NCBI GenBank assembly: GCA_902615915.1
Contig: CACMQQ010000004.1
Coordinates: 62,001-126,000 of the forward strand
Origin: an uncultured Fidelibacterota bacterium
GTDB taxonomy: Bacteria > Fidelibacterota > Marinisomatia > Marinisomatales > TCS55
DNA length: 64,000 bases
Reading direction: 5' to 3'
Part shown: positions 37,601 through 46,040 of the stretch, in pieces
Position numbering within the stretch: position 1 is the stretch's first letter
Layout of the letters: every line of letters begins with the position of its first letter
Program-made: the position numbers and the translations under genes
Notes under the pieces: generated by a model
What the model was told of the DNA's origin: nothing
Database searches by the model: none
What the model saw: only the letters and a program-made list of their open reading frames with translations

Positions 37601-37984
37601 TGAAAACTTTCTAACCCTTTCTTTGCACTTATTTACAAATCGTTCGATGCCATATTCTTCGATATCTTTTTTAGATTTAAACCCAAGCTCTTTTTCTACT
37701 TCAACTTCAACCCACAGACCTTGACAATCAAAACCCTGTTGGTATCTCAGCTCAAAGCCTTTCATTGCTTTATATCTATTGAAAATGTCTTTTAATGTTC
37801 TGCCCCAAGCATGGTGAACTCCCATGGGATTATTCGCAGTTATAGGACCATCAATGAATGACCATTTAGGCTTGCCTTGATTTAATTGACGTCGTTTTTC
37901 AAATATCTTTTCTTTAGTCCAAAAATCTAAAACTTTATGCTCAATAGAAACAAAGTCAACGTTAGTGTCGGGTTTTTTTATCAT
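34670..37984 (-). CDS. ileS: Isoleucyl-tRNA synthetase
   Basis: Charges tRNA-Ile in the cytosol. Residues 1-70 carry the class-I entry segment, but the 'HIGH' box reads 'NNPMGVHHAWGRTLKD' (about residues 52-67) and the 'KMSKS' loop reads 'DGREMHKSWGNAI'. The CP1 editing domain ('ILVWTTTPWTLTSNV', about residue 220), the catalytic 'FRNWFYSLLAMS' region and the anticodon-binding helical domain ('DLSNWYIRRSRRRFW') follow. A C-terminal extension to 1104 aa fits the large type-2 (eukaryote-like) IleRS group, which is often mupirocin-insensitive; that is family knowledge, not shown here. It begins six bases after the htrA stop, at ATG 37984. Confidence 0.93.
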   Translation of the reverse strand: MIKKPDTNVDFVSIEHKVLDFWTKEKIFEKRRQLNQGKPKWSFIDGPITANNPMGVHHAWGRTLKDIFNRYKAMKGFELRYQQGFDCQGLWVEVEVEKELGFKSKKDIEEYGIERFVNKCKERVRKFSKIQTEQSKRLGYWMDWENSYFTMSDENNFTIWSFLKKLFENGKIYKGSDVVPWSGRSGTSYSQMEIIEGRKLVSHKAVFVRFPIVDKENEYILVWTTTPWTLTSNVIAAVNANINYVKVKASDGSIYYFAEENLNFKRLEKQFKEKKQWIDGVPKLKTIAQIFNERGGFEVLETIKGSKLVGLKYIGPYDHLDAQNEIGGYPYKDEKLKKKNITSSTQHQVIDPGKDNIGNDIVVAGEGTGIVHMAPGCGDIDSKIGNKLGFVSIAPLNKESKFTEKFGWLAGKSATDKKTIQLIINDLKERNLLFYAEDYPHVYPHCWRSGDELVFRLVDEWYINMDWRDDIKKTVRDINWIPDWGEDREIEWLDNMGDWMISKKRFWGLALPIWTFDDGSFYVVGSREELKELAVEGWNEFNGHSPHRPWIDKVKIKHPKTGLIGNRIEDVGNPWLDAGIVPYSTLKYNSDKSYWDEWFPAEFVVESFPGQFRNWFYSLLAMSTMLENKPPFKNLLGHALVRAEDGREMHKSWGNAIWFDDAAEKMGVDVMRWMYALQNPEHNLLFGYSIGNEIRKKLIQLWNSYSFFATYASVDGYHPHKNKVNYADFSIMDKWIISKLNVFIRDCNSGLEQFRSDIMMRKFDLFLDDLSNWYIRRSRRRFWKSEDDLDKQTAYQVLYECLITIIKLISPVLPFVTEEIYQNLVKNINSDEHESIHLCDYPSSDLKKIDIELMKNIDSLRKVVELGRSARNKAKIKIRQPLSELHFHVTDKKVANFILNESKIIEDELNVKKVVQADSEDKLVKFNIKPNLPILGAKYGKNLKIISEAIRKITPDKIISKIRSDKKLDLLIQSKEISIFRDELIFEQESAEKFSSSGDDNHTVGLIIDINEDLKNEGMARDAIRQVQNMRKNANFAVEDRINIYSDLSGKIGNAIKANIDLFKNEVLALSIFEKKDEVEYSSRIEIDNEILHIGLNKAKSERI

Positions 37985-37990
37985 TTATTA

Positions 37991-39382
37991 TCAGTCAACT
38001 TCAAGAGTGAGGTATCTTGCAGCTCCATCTCTTTTTAAATGAAGCATCACCATATTTCTTTTTTTGGTGTCGTTCAATAATCTTTGAAATTGTTCTGGGT
38101 TGGTACATTTTTTTGTACCAACTCTCGTTATTATATCGCCTGGTTGAATACCTGCAACATCTGAAGGGCTATTTTCATCAACACTGACCACAACCACTCC
38201 TTCATCTTTTGCGTTTAAATCATACTGGTTGCGAAGAGATCTAGAAATGGAAGAGACCTTAATTCCGATCTCATTCGAGCTTTCTTCAACATTTGAACCA
38301 ATTAAAACCTCATCACTTGGCATTTCTTCCAGTTTTACTCTCATTGATTTTTTCTTACCATCTCGAATTAATAATAACTCATAACTTTTATTTGGTTTAG
38401 ATGCAGATACTTTATTTCTAAGATTGTCAACAGTTTTTACTTTCTGTGAATTGAACTCAATTATAACATCACCGGTCTCAATTCCTGCTTTGTCTGCTGG
38501 GCCATCAGCTACTACATCAGCAACTAAAGCACCATTTCTGGAATCGAGTCCCAATGCTTTTGCCTTTGACTCATCTAAAGCTTGAATTTGGACCCCTATC
38601 CAGGACCTGACTACTTTGCCATAAGCAACAAGATCATCCATAACCTGCTTAACCATGTTTGAAGGAATAGCAAATCCCACACCTTTATTGCTTGAATCGA
38701 AACTATTTGTATAAATAGCAGTGTTAATACCAATCAATGAACCAGATGAATTTAGAAGTGCTCCTCCACTATTTCCAGGGTTTATCGCTGCATCTGTTTG
38801 GATAAAATCTTCATACATATCACCTTGGATTATATTGCCTCTACCCTTAGCTGAAACTATGCCCGCAGTTACAGTATGGCTTAAATTTGCAGAAAAAGGA
38901 CTTCCAACTGCTATTACAAGCTCTCCTACTCTTAATTCATCTGAATCTCCAAATCGTATTTGAACCAAATTATCAGGTTCAATTTTCAGCACAGCAAGGT
39001 CTGACTTTGGGTCTCTGCCTATTATTTCAGCTTCAAATTCTCTATTATCCATTAATCTGATATTTATTTCATCAACATCATCAACCACATGATTATTAGT
39101 AATGACATAACCTTTATTGGAATCTATAATGACGCCAGAGCCTAATGCAGTAGATCTAAATTCTCTTTGACGGGGCTGATTAAAAAAATATCTAAAGAGA
39201 TCTTCCTGGGGAGCGCCCCTTTGGAAACGACTCATGTCTACGGTTTTTTCAGTAAGAATTGTTACAACAGCAGGGTTTGCATTTTCAGCAATTTCAGCAA
39301 ATTGATCGCTGAACTGTTTTAAGATTGAGTTTTGTGCAGATAATATTGCAAAAAGAAATATAATTAAAAATATTTTTTTCAT
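37991..39382 (-). CDS. Periplasmic serine protease, HtrA/DegP (Do) family
   Basis: Exported quality-control protease/chaperone. Signal peptide 'MKKIFLIIFLFAILSA' then a trypsin-like domain with the catalytic triad His in 'ITNNHVVDD' (about 97), Asp in 'DPKSDLAVLKI' (about 127) and Ser in 'NPGNSGGALLN' (about 204). Two PDZ domains follow (about 260-350 with 'DGPADKAGIETGDVI' and 370-460 with 'SPSDVAGIQPGDII'). Length 463 is standard for DegP/DegQ. It lies directly upstream of ileS (six-base gap). A 71-base leader separates it from the TlpA-like gene and contains an inverted repeat. Confidence 0.95.
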   Translation of the reverse strand: MKKIFLIIFLFAILSAQNSILKQFSDQFAEIAENANPAVVTILTEKTVDMSRFQRGAPQEDLFRYFFNQPRQREFRSTALGSGVIIDSNKGYVITNNHVVDDVDEINIRLMDNREFEAEIIGRDPKSDLAVLKIEPDNLVQIRFGDSDELRVGELVIAVGSPFSANLSHTVTAGIVSAKGRGNIIQGDMYEDFIQTDAAINPGNSGGALLNSSGSLIGINTAIYTNSFDSSNKGVGFAIPSNMVKQVMDDLVAYGKVVRSWIGVQIQALDESKAKALGLDSRNGALVADVVADGPADKAGIETGDVIIEFNSQKVKTVDNLRNKVSASKPNKSYELLLIRDGKKKSMRVKLEEMPSDEVLIGSNVEESSNEIGIKVSSISRSLRNQYDLNAKDEGVVVVSVDENSPSDVAGIQPGDIITRVGTKKCTNPEQFQRLLNDTKKRNMVMLHLKRDGAARYLTLEVD

Positions 39383-39407
39383 TTAAAATCCTAAAGTTTT
39401 TTGAATT

Positions 39408-39442
39408 AAATGAAAGAAACAATCATTGGTTCCATTTCATTT
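39408..39442 (-). other. Inverted repeat in the htrA leader
   Basis: AAATGAAA (39408-39415) and TTTCATTT (39435-39442) are perfect eight-base inverted copies with a 19-base loop. The hairpin sits between the TlpA-like stop and the htrA start on the minus strand. There is no U-tract directly after it, so it may be a processing site, weak attenuator or operator rather than a terminator; it may also be chance in AT-rich DNA. Confidence 0.35.
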
Positions 39443-39453
39443 TACAGTGATAG

Positions 39454-40038
39454 TTACAAATACGGTTTTAAATCTTGATAGAAAATGTCTTCAGTCCTTG
39501 GCCCAATATATCCCTTAACGATGTAACCATCCCTGTCAATTATAAGGGTAGTTGGTATACCTGTTATGGATTGCCCGATCGCTTTACCAAAATTATAAGT
39601 AACAACTTGCGTATCATTTTCTTCAATGTCTGTTAAAATTGTATAATTAATATCCCAATCGTCCATGAATGATTTGATATTATCTGGAGAGCCAGATGTT
39701 AATGTTATACCAACAATTTCTAATCCATTTTTTTTATATTTGGATTGAAGTTTGACAAAATCTGGTATTTCTCTTCGGCATGGCCCACACCAAGTTCCCC
39801 AAAAATTCAATAATAGAACTTTTCCTTTCATATCCTTTAAACGAAACTTTTCACCGTTTACTGTCATAAGCGTAAAGTCAGGTGCTTTTATTGCATATTC
39901 TGGTCTTTGGGGGTCATTCCTCTCCTGACTTCTAGATTCAATGCTAGAGGTATTGGTTTCTAGTTCTATTTTTTTGCTTTTTTCACAACCAATAGAGACT
40001 GAAAACATTAAGATAAAAATTATGTTTATTTTTTTCAT
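39454..40038 (-). CDS. TlpA-like thiol:disulfide oxidoreductase, lipoprotein
   Basis: The lipoprotein signal 'MKKINIIFILMFSVSIGC' places the Cys at residue 18, so the protein is tethered in the periplasm. A thioredoxin fold follows with the redox motif 'GTWCGPCRREIP' (about residues 82-93), 'FTLMTVNGEKFRLKDMKGK' upstream and the cis-Pro loop 'ITGIPTTLIID'. TlpA/ResA-like proteins keep periplasmic thiols reduced, for example for cytochrome c assembly. It begins three bases after the dsbD stop, and DsbD is the classic electron donor for such proteins, so the two very likely form one reducing pathway. Confidence 0.92.
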   Translation of the reverse strand: MKKINIIFILMFSVSIGCEKSKKIELETNTSSIESRSQERNDPQRPEYAIKAPDFTLMTVNGEKFRLKDMKGKVLLLNFWGTWCGPCRREIPDFVKLQSKYKKNGLEIVGITLTSGSPDNIKSFMDDWDINYTILTDIEENDTQVVTYNFGKAIGQSITGIPTTLIIDRDGYIVKGYIGPRTEDIFYQDLKPYL

Positions 40039-40040
40039 AT

Positions 40041-41900
40041 TTAACCTGCTAGTCCATTATCCAAAAAATCTAAAAAGTCGTCCACATTTCTTGACATTCC
40101 TGGAAATGTGCCTAGAACCTGATCATCTGGACTTAAAATTACATAAAAAGGCAATGCCGCCGTACCAAATCTTTCAATTTCATACTGTTGATTTTCCCGA
40201 TGATTTGGTCCTCCATCAGTATATAATTGAACTAGAACCATTTCAGAAAATCTTTCTTTCACGTCCTTTTGAACAAAAATATTAGCTTCCATCCATCTAC
40301 AATTAGTGCATGTATATCCAGTAAAATCAACAAAAATTGCTTTGCCAGTAGCCCTAGACTCTACAAAAGCATCATCAAGATTTTTTAACCAAGAAAGCTC
40401 AGAATCATTCATTGTTGATGAGCTAGAGGATACCTCGCTATCGACTTTGGGAGGAAGGTAGGAGTATATCAAGCCGCTAATTCTGTTGCCGAACATACCT
40501 GAAGTAAGGTACAATCCAAATGTTAAAAAGATCATGCTAAGCATCAACCTTGGAACTGAGATAAACTTTAATTCGCTATCATGAGGAAGTTGAATTTTTC
40601 CCAGCAAATACAAACCACACAACAACATCAGTATAGCCCACGAAGCCAAGACAACATTTTGAGTAAAAAATCCCCAATTCCATACAAGGTCGCTATTGCT
40701 GATAAATTTAAAAGCTGCGGCCATTTCCATGAAACCAAGAACTACTTTAACTGAATTTAACCAACTTCCTGATTTGGGCATTTTAGATAAATATTGAGGA
40801 AACAAAGCAAGGAAAAAGAATGGAGATGCAAAAGCAGTACTAAAGATAACCATTCCCAACATTGGCCAAAACCATTGTCCGTTAGAGGCAGCTACTAAAA
40901 GAAGCCCAACAAATTGTACGGTGCAGGTAAAACTAGTCAATGTGAACGTTACAGCCATAAATATTGTACCTAATGTTCCCCCTCTTCCTTCTTGCTTGAG
41001 GGATAAATTTGTAAGCCACTGAGGTAATTGAATATCATACATTCCAAAAAGTGATAGTGAAAAATAAACAAATAAAGATGCCAGAAAAAAATTTACCCAA
41101 GGATTAGAGGCTAATTGATTAGCGCCTGAAGCACCTAAGGTTAATGCCAATAGCAATCCAATGATTGAAAATGTTGCGATAATTCCAAACGTATATGTAA
41201 AAGCATTTTTAAGAGGACTACCCTCTTTTTTTTCTCCTTTATGGGTGAAAAAAGAAATGGTGATCGGTATCATGGGAAATACGCATGGTGTTAATAGTGC
41301 TAAGAAACCCATGCTTACCGATAATATAATAAATGAGAAAAGTCCGCTTCCGATTGCGGCTTCTAAATTTATGTTACCAGAGCTGTCGTAAATGGCTTTA
41401 TCGATAGTCACCATCTCACTACGATCAGGTCGTATGGACCCTTCCTCTACAGTGAATGCAACATCCATAAATTCTTCTTTGGGTGGATAGCAAACAGATG
41501 TATTACATACCTGGTAAAGAATAGAAGTTTTCACAATATAACTACCTGGCAAGATATCTTGCTTTAAACGAAAAGGTGCTATAAAGTTAGCTCCACCTTG
41601 ATGAATTCTAGTATTCGTAGCAAAATTCTCATCGTATTTAGATAGCGGATCTGATTCTATAACTTTACCTATTTCATCAATAAAATCCCCCGACAATGTA
41701 ACTCTAGAGGCAGTCGGACCCTGCCCCTGATCTCTTAAAGCATAGATATACCATTCTTCATCCATTTCTGCGGTTATAGAAATTTCAACTATTTCTCCAG
41801 CTCTCACATTCCCAATAACTTCAGAAGAAATCTCAACTGGCGTTTTAAATTGAGAAAAGATTATTGTAGAAAGCAGAAAGTAAAAAATGTATCGCTTCAT
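40041..41900 (-). CDS. dsbD: Thiol:disulfide interchange protein DsbD
   Basis: A 619-residue transmembrane electron conduit that carries reducing power from cytosolic thioredoxin to the periplasm. Signal peptide, then an alpha domain with its Cys pair in 'YQVCNTSVCYPP' (about residues 128-139); a multi-TM beta domain with conserved 'LTPCVFPMIPI' (about 205) and 'TSFTCTVQFVG' (about 325); and a C-terminal thioredoxin domain with 'FTGYTCTNCRWME' (CxxC about 533-536). All six functional Cys are present. Its likely client is the TlpA-like lipoprotein immediately downstream. Start ATG 41900. Confidence 0.95.
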   Translation of the reverse strand: MKRYIFYFLLSTIIFSQFKTPVEISSEVIGNVRAGEIVEISITAEMDEEWYIYALRDQGQGPTASRVTLSGDFIDEIGKVIESDPLSKYDENFATNTRIHQGGANFIAPFRLKQDILPGSYIVKTSILYQVCNTSVCYPPKEEFMDVAFTVEEGSIRPDRSEMVTIDKAIYDSSGNINLEAAIGSGLFSFIILSVSMGFLALLTPCVFPMIPITISFFTHKGEKKEGSPLKNAFTYTFGIIATFSIIGLLLALTLGASGANQLASNPWVNFFLASLFVYFSLSLFGMYDIQLPQWLTNLSLKQEGRGGTLGTIFMAVTFTLTSFTCTVQFVGLLLVAASNGQWFWPMLGMVIFSTAFASPFFFLALFPQYLSKMPKSGSWLNSVKVVLGFMEMAAAFKFISNSDLVWNWGFFTQNVVLASWAILMLLCGLYLLGKIQLPHDSELKFISVPRLMLSMIFLTFGLYLTSGMFGNRISGLIYSYLPPKVDSEVSSSSSTMNDSELSWLKNLDDAFVESRATGKAIFVDFTGYTCTNCRWMEANIFVQKDVKERFSEMVLVQLYTDGGPNHRENQQYEIERFGTAALPFYVILSPDDQVLGTFPGMSRNVDDFLDFLDNGLAG

Positions 41901-41956
41901 TGTAAAATCATCCCATTATATTCTGAATACAAATATTCCAAAGACTAAAATTAACG

Positions 41957-42568
41957 TCAATTGTTCTCATTTTTAATTGCTTCGGATTTATCAACTAAAG
42001 AAACGGTCATTTCTACTATATCAAGCGGATTATCTCTAGGGTCTCTTTCTGAATTAACGATCTCATCAACCACTTCAATGCCACTTATTAATTGCCCAAA
42101 AACTGTATACTGTCCATCTAAGAAGGGAGCATTGTCATGACAAATAAAGAATTGGCTTGAACCTGAATCAATATTTTGAGATCTTGCCATTGATAAGGTT
42201 CCGCGTTGATGAGGTGTATCATTAAATTCAGCTGGAACAGTCCATGATTCGGGATCATTTTCTCTGCCAATTCCAAAAAACTTTCCTGCTCTTCCACCAG
42301 TTCCATCATTCATCCTGTCTAGATCCTTAGAATTTGGATCTCCGCCCTGTATCATAAAACCAGGTATAACCCTGTGAAAAGTGGTGCCATTATAGTACCC
42401 TTCTTCTGCTAAAATTTGAAAATTTTCAACATGCATAGGTGCGACATCTGGAAAAAATTCTACTACCATATCCCCAAATTTTGTCGATATAACAGCTACT
42501 TTTTGATCTTTTGAACAACTCATCAATAACACTCCAATTAAAAAAATTAATATAAACGTTTTTCTCAT
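41957..42568 (-). CDS. Cyclophilin-type peptidyl-prolyl isomerase, lipoprotein
   Basis: 'MRKTFILIFLIGVLLMSC' is a lipoprotein signal (Cys 18). The cyclophilin fold follows with 'NFQILAEEGYYNGTTFHRVI' (catalytic Arg in FHRV), 'GFMIQGGDP', 'GTLSMARSQNIDSGSSQFFI' and 'LDGQYTVFGQLISG'. It should catalyse proline isomerisation in exported proteins. The start overlaps the pyrE stop by four bases (ATGA), so it is co-translated with the pyrimidine genes despite an unrelated function. Confidence 0.94.
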   Translation of the reverse strand: MRKTFILIFLIGVLLMSCSKDQKVAVISTKFGDMVVEFFPDVAPMHVENFQILAEEGYYNGTTFHRVIPGFMIQGGDPNSKDLDRMNDGTGGRAGKFFGIGRENDPESWTVPAEFNDTPHQRGTLSMARSQNIDSGSSQFFICHDNAPFLDGQYTVFGQLISGIEVVDEIVNSERDPRDNPLDIVEMTVSLVDKSEAIKNENN

Positions 42569-43146
42569 TTTAATAAACTCCGACTTCCAGGTTTCTGAAT
42601 GGGTATGGATTTTAATGAATCAGGAATGTCATGCTCTGAAAAACTTTCTACTTTTAGTGATACTAGTGATTTTTGATTCTCATGAATTTTTACCTGACCG
42701 TTGCTCCTATCAACTATGATACCTACCCCAACAACTTGACCATGATTCTTATGCGCAACATCAATTACCTCTTTTACTGAACCTCCAGTTGTAATTACAT
42801 CTTCAACTACTAAGATTTTTTCATTTTTGTCAATTTTAAATCCTCTTCTCAATGACATCTGTCCATTCATTCTTTCTGCAAAGATTGTAGGTTTATTTAA
42901 TAACCTACCAACCTCTGTACCTAATACGATACCTCCAACTGCGGGTGAAATTACTTTGTCTACTTCTAATTCTGTAGACAATTCTTTAATGATTTCTTTG
43001 GAAAATTGAGATAAGTATTGTGGGTATTGAAGAACCTTTGCGCACTGAAAATAAGATGAACTATGCCTACCTGAGGTTAAAACGAAGTGCCCCTCAAGCA
43101 AAGCTCCAGTTTTCTTAAATATTTCAATGTATTTATCTTTGTTCAT
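42565..43146 (-). CDS. pyrE: Orotate phosphoribosyltransferase
   Basis: Joins orotate to PRPP, giving OMP in pyrimidine synthesis. The 193-residue protein shows 'TSGRHSSSYFQCAKVLQYP' at the N-terminus, 'DKVISPAVGGIVLGTEVGR', the catalytic-loop region 'TIFAERMNGQMSLRRGFKI' and the PRPP motif 'ILVVEDVITTGGSVKEVID' (about 109-127). The 5' end overlaps pyrF by 14 bases, so the last two steps of UMP synthesis are encoded as a coupled pair. Confidence 0.96.
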   Translation of the reverse strand: MNKDKYIEIFKKTGALLEGHFVLTSGRHSSSYFQCAKVLQYPQYLSQFSKEIIKELSTELEVDKVISPAVGGIVLGTEVGRLLNKPTIFAERMNGQMSLRRGFKIDKNEKILVVEDVITTGGSVKEVIDVAHKNHGQVVGVGIIVDRSNGQVKIHENQKSLVSLKVESFSEHDIPDSLKSIPIQKPGSRSLLK

Positions 43147-43939
43147 CCATTAATTCTCTCATATTTTTATAGTATTCTTCTGCTTTTAACCTAATTGCAT
43201 TACTACTAAGGTCTCCAGCAAAACATATTCCCCTAGAAACATTTATAATTGCATCCCCGTTTGTATTGCCCTCAATCATACTAGTTTTTAAGTCACCACC
43301 TTGAGCGCCTACGCCTGGAATCAATAAAGGCATATTTTTAGCGTATTTTCTAATAACTCTTATTTCGTTACTTGCTGTTGCTCCAACAACCAGTCCAATG
43401 TTATTGGATGCATTCCATTTGGATGATCTTTGAGCTACTATCTCAAATAATTTTTCATTTTCAATTGACAGATTTTGGAAGTCCTTAGATGAGGCATTAG
43501 ACGTTTTACATAAAATAAAAGCGCCTTTTTTTTCATCAGCAACAAAAGGTGCAATTGAATCCCAGCCCATATAAGGGCTAAGCGTAACGGCATCAAATCC
43601 AAAGTGACCAAAAATGCTTTCAGCATATTGAGTTGCAGTATTGCCTATATCACCACGCTTTGCGTCGGCTATTTTAATAATATCATCACCGATAAAGTCA
43701 ACAATTTCTTCAAGCCATTGATAGCCTTTTGACCCCCATTTCTCAAAAAAAGCAAAGTTGGGCTTATATGCAACGACTAAATCTCTTGTTGATTCAACTA
43801 CTTTTTTTGCATGATCCTTAAGTTTCTTAAGTTCAGTATTAGAATTATTGAAATTGCTATTTGCAATGTCAAGCCCCACGCAAAGGTGGCTTTTGAGTGA
43901 AGTAATTCTCTCATTTAAGCGTAAATTAAAAGAACTCAT
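43133..43939 (-). CDS. pyrF: Orotidine 5'-phosphate decarboxylase (type 2 PyrF)
   Basis: Removes CO2 from OMP to make UMP. At 268 residues it belongs to the longer type-2 group, with 'CVGLDIANSNF', 'KPNFAFFEKWGSKGYQWLEE', the catalytic 'IADAKRGDIGNTATQYAES' (Lys/Asp network, about residues 88-106), 'TLSPYMGWDSIAPF', 'LCKTSNASSKDFQ' and 'IPGVGAQGGD'. First gene of the minus-strand run that continues to ahcY. The 67 bases to the divergent GNAT gene must contain its promoter. Confidence 0.96.
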   Translation of the reverse strand: MSSFNLRLNERITSLKSHLCVGLDIANSNFNNSNTELKKLKDHAKKVVESTRDLVVAYKPNFAFFEKWGSKGYQWLEEIVDFIGDDIIKIADAKRGDIGNTATQYAESIFGHFGFDAVTLSPYMGWDSIAPFVADEKKGAFILCKTSNASSKDFQNLSIENEKLFEIVAQRSSKWNASNNIGLVVGATASNEIRVIRKYAKNMPLLIPGVGAQGGDLKTSMIEGNTNGDAIINVSRGICFAGDLSSNAIRLKAEEYYKNMRELMDEQR

Positions 43940-44006
43940 GCTCTAATTTACAATGCAGAAACAAGAACGAAAAACAATGTATCAAAGAAAATATAATGGA
44001 TAGATA

Positions 44007-44549
44007 TTGAATCCTAATTCAACAACCAAAGAAATTGCTAAAAGTGGAGCATTCAAGATTGTTGAAATGTTAAAGGTTGGCGAAAATGATGTTGATGCCC
44101 TAATCGATGTGTCTATGGTTCTTTCAAAAAAATATGGTGACAAATCAATACTGACAAAATCAACGATTGAAAAATATTTCAATAGGTCTGGTTCTATCTC
44201 ATTTATTGCTATTTACCAACATGAAATTATTGGATATATCATTGGAATTCCAATTGAAAAATTAAGCAGAGAACCTTGGGCTAGAAAGGATGTTAATTTT
44301 GGCAAATCCAATACCTTGTATACCTATGCTTTTGTTATCAAAGAAACGTTCTTTGGAAATGGATATGCTAGAATGCTAAAAAAGGTTTTTTTAAGCAATA
44401 TTGGAAAGAGAAAGAATTTAAATTTTATAACAGGGCACGTTATTTCGGGCAGGACTGCAAAATTCAAAGGAAATATTTCACTTATAGAAAACGTTCATAA
44501 TTGGCAAGGAACCGGTTTGACATTTGAATACTACAGAAGAATATTGTAA
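44007..44549 (+). CDS. GNAT-family N-acetyltransferase
   Basis: A compact 160-180-residue acetyltransferase. TTG 44007 gives 180 aa; ATG 44067 ('MLKVGENDVDALIDVSMVLS') gives 160 aa and still retains the fold, and neither has a convincing ribosome site. The acetyl-CoA motif A region reads 'YTYAFVIKETFFGNGYARML' (about residues 110-129) with the G-x-G/A turn in 'FFGNGYA', and the C-terminal 'FEYYRRIL' strand is typical. The substrate is unknown. It stands alone on the plus strand between pyrF (divergent) and a symporter (convergent, three-base gap). Confidence 0.75.
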   Translation: MNPNSTTKEIAKSGAFKIVEMLKVGENDVDALIDVSMVLSKKYGDKSILTKSTIEKYFNRSGSISFIAIYQHEIIGYIIGIPIEKLSREPWARKDVNFGKSNTLYTYAFVIKETFFGNGYARMLKKVFLSNIGKRKNLNFITGHVISGRTAKFKGNISLIENVHNWQGTGLTFEYYRRIL

Positions 44550-44552
44550 AAA

Positions 44553-45992
44553 TTAATTTTTATTTGTTTTATCAGTTATAATACTAACCACAATCAATGA
44601 TACCATTGAAAGAGTGATAGCTGGAATAACTGCATCTACATTCGAGTGAATTGATGGTGAGATTATTTTTTCTAAAAACGTTGATTCTTTCCATAAAATT
44701 GTTGTGATAGTACCTAAAGCAATCGATGTAATGGCTCCCTCTTTTGTTGCTCTTTCCCAAAATAATGCTGCGACTAAACTAGGCGTAATTGCTGCACCAT
44801 AGATTGTGTATGCATACAATGAGCGTTCAAAGAAGCCTGATGATTTTGCAAAACCAAGTGACACAAAATATGCTATTACACCTAAAATCACCACTAAAAC
44901 TCGGCTTAGAAAAACAATTTTTGTTTCACTTGCATTACTGTCAATGTATTCCATGTAGACATCCCTCATCAAAGTCGTTGCGGGTACTAATAAAAAGCTA
45001 TCTGCTGTAGATATGATAATGCCAATGATTGTAGTCATCATAATTGCACCTATAAGAGGAGGTAAGAATTTATGAGATGCATAAATCAAAACATATTTTC
45101 CCACTTCAGCATCAGGAATCATGCTAGAAGCAACCCATGCAGCAAAGATTATCATTAGTTCAGCAATAGCAACAGCACCAATCAAAAATTTTGTTGCTGA
45201 TTTTGCCCCGTCTGCATCTTTGCTAGCAAAAAAACGTTGATACATATTGGCATCACCCATAATCAATAAAAACCCAGGTAAACAGAAATTAATTATATCG
45301 ATGAAAGAATAGACACCAAAAAACCGCATGTGTTCAGGCTTTCCCATTTCTGAAAAAGCTATTTGCATTCCGTCAAATCCACCAGCTTCGACTAAAAATA
45401 TTGGAATAGCTATCATAAAAGAAATAAGAATTATAATTCCGTTAGCTACATCAGTATACACAACGCTAAGCAAGCCTGCTAACATGGTATAAAGTATGAT
45501 AAATACTGCAGCAATAATGGTACCGGTTTCTACAGATATCGCCGAAACACCGCTATCATCAATAAATATTGTATGCAACACTGCACCGCCGGCATTATAC
45601 TGATAACTTACTATTACCATGTACGCTAAAACTAAAGCAATTACAGATAACAGTCTTGCGACTTGACCATACCTCTCACCAATGATCTCAGGGACCGTAA
45701 ACTTATTATATGACCTAACTTTTCCTGCAATCTGAGTTAAAATAATAATACCTAATACGCTACCAAGCGGAAGCCACAGACCAGCCATGCCAGACTGATA
45801 TGTCTTTCCAGCATTGCCCAAAATTGAACCTGTGCCCATCCAAGTGGCAAGCATGGTTCCCACTAAGACCCAAGGGGTTAGCGCTCTTCCTGCAACAGAA
45901 AAATCACTTTGTGTCTTTATTTGCTTTGCTTTAAAAAAGCCAATAATGACCAAGCCAATTAAATAAATAGCAATCGTTGTTACATAAATCAT
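44553..45992 (-). CDS. Sodium:solute symporter (SSS family)
   Basis: A 479-residue inner-membrane protein with about 13 TM segments. 'DFSVAGRALTPWVLVGTMLA' and 'GSILGNAGKTYQSGMAGLW' match TM2-TM3 of the SSS family, 'FTVPEIIGERYG' matches the conserved loop before TM4, and 'GIIISTADSFLLVPATTLMRD' the sodium-site Ser/Thr of TM8-like helix. It imports a small organic solute (amino acid, organic acid or pantothenate-like) with sodium; the substrate cannot be assigned. Start ATG 45992; the 48-base gap to the divergent DUF255 gene is the only promoter space. Confidence 0.92.
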   Translation of the reverse strand: MIYVTTIAIYLIGLVIIGFFKAKQIKTQSDFSVAGRALTPWVLVGTMLATWMGTGSILGNAGKTYQSGMAGLWLPLGSVLGIIILTQIAGKVRSYNKFTVPEIIGERYGQVARLLSVIALVLAYMVIVSYQYNAGGAVLHTIFIDDSGVSAISVETGTIIAAVFIILYTMLAGLLSVVYTDVANGIIILISFMIAIPIFLVEAGGFDGMQIAFSEMGKPEHMRFFGVYSFIDIINFCLPGFLLIMGDANMYQRFFASKDADGAKSATKFLIGAVAIAELMIIFAAWVASSMIPDAEVGKYVLIYASHKFLPPLIGAIMMTTIIGIIISTADSFLLVPATTLMRDVYMEYIDSNASETKIVFLSRVLVVILGVIAYFVSLGFAKSSGFFERSLYAYTIYGAAITPSLVAALFWERATKEGAITSIALGTITTILWKESTFLEKIISPSIHSNVDAVIPAITLSMVSLIVVSIITDKTNKN

Positions 45993-46040
45993 AATTCTTC
46001 TATCATTGTTTTGAAAAGCTTAATAAATTAATTTTCAACT

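Noticed and set aside
44007-44066. First 20 codons of the GNAT gene as certain coding sequence
   Set aside because: TTG 44007 has no good ribosome site and ATG 44067 is equally plausible, so the extension is kept only as a possibility.
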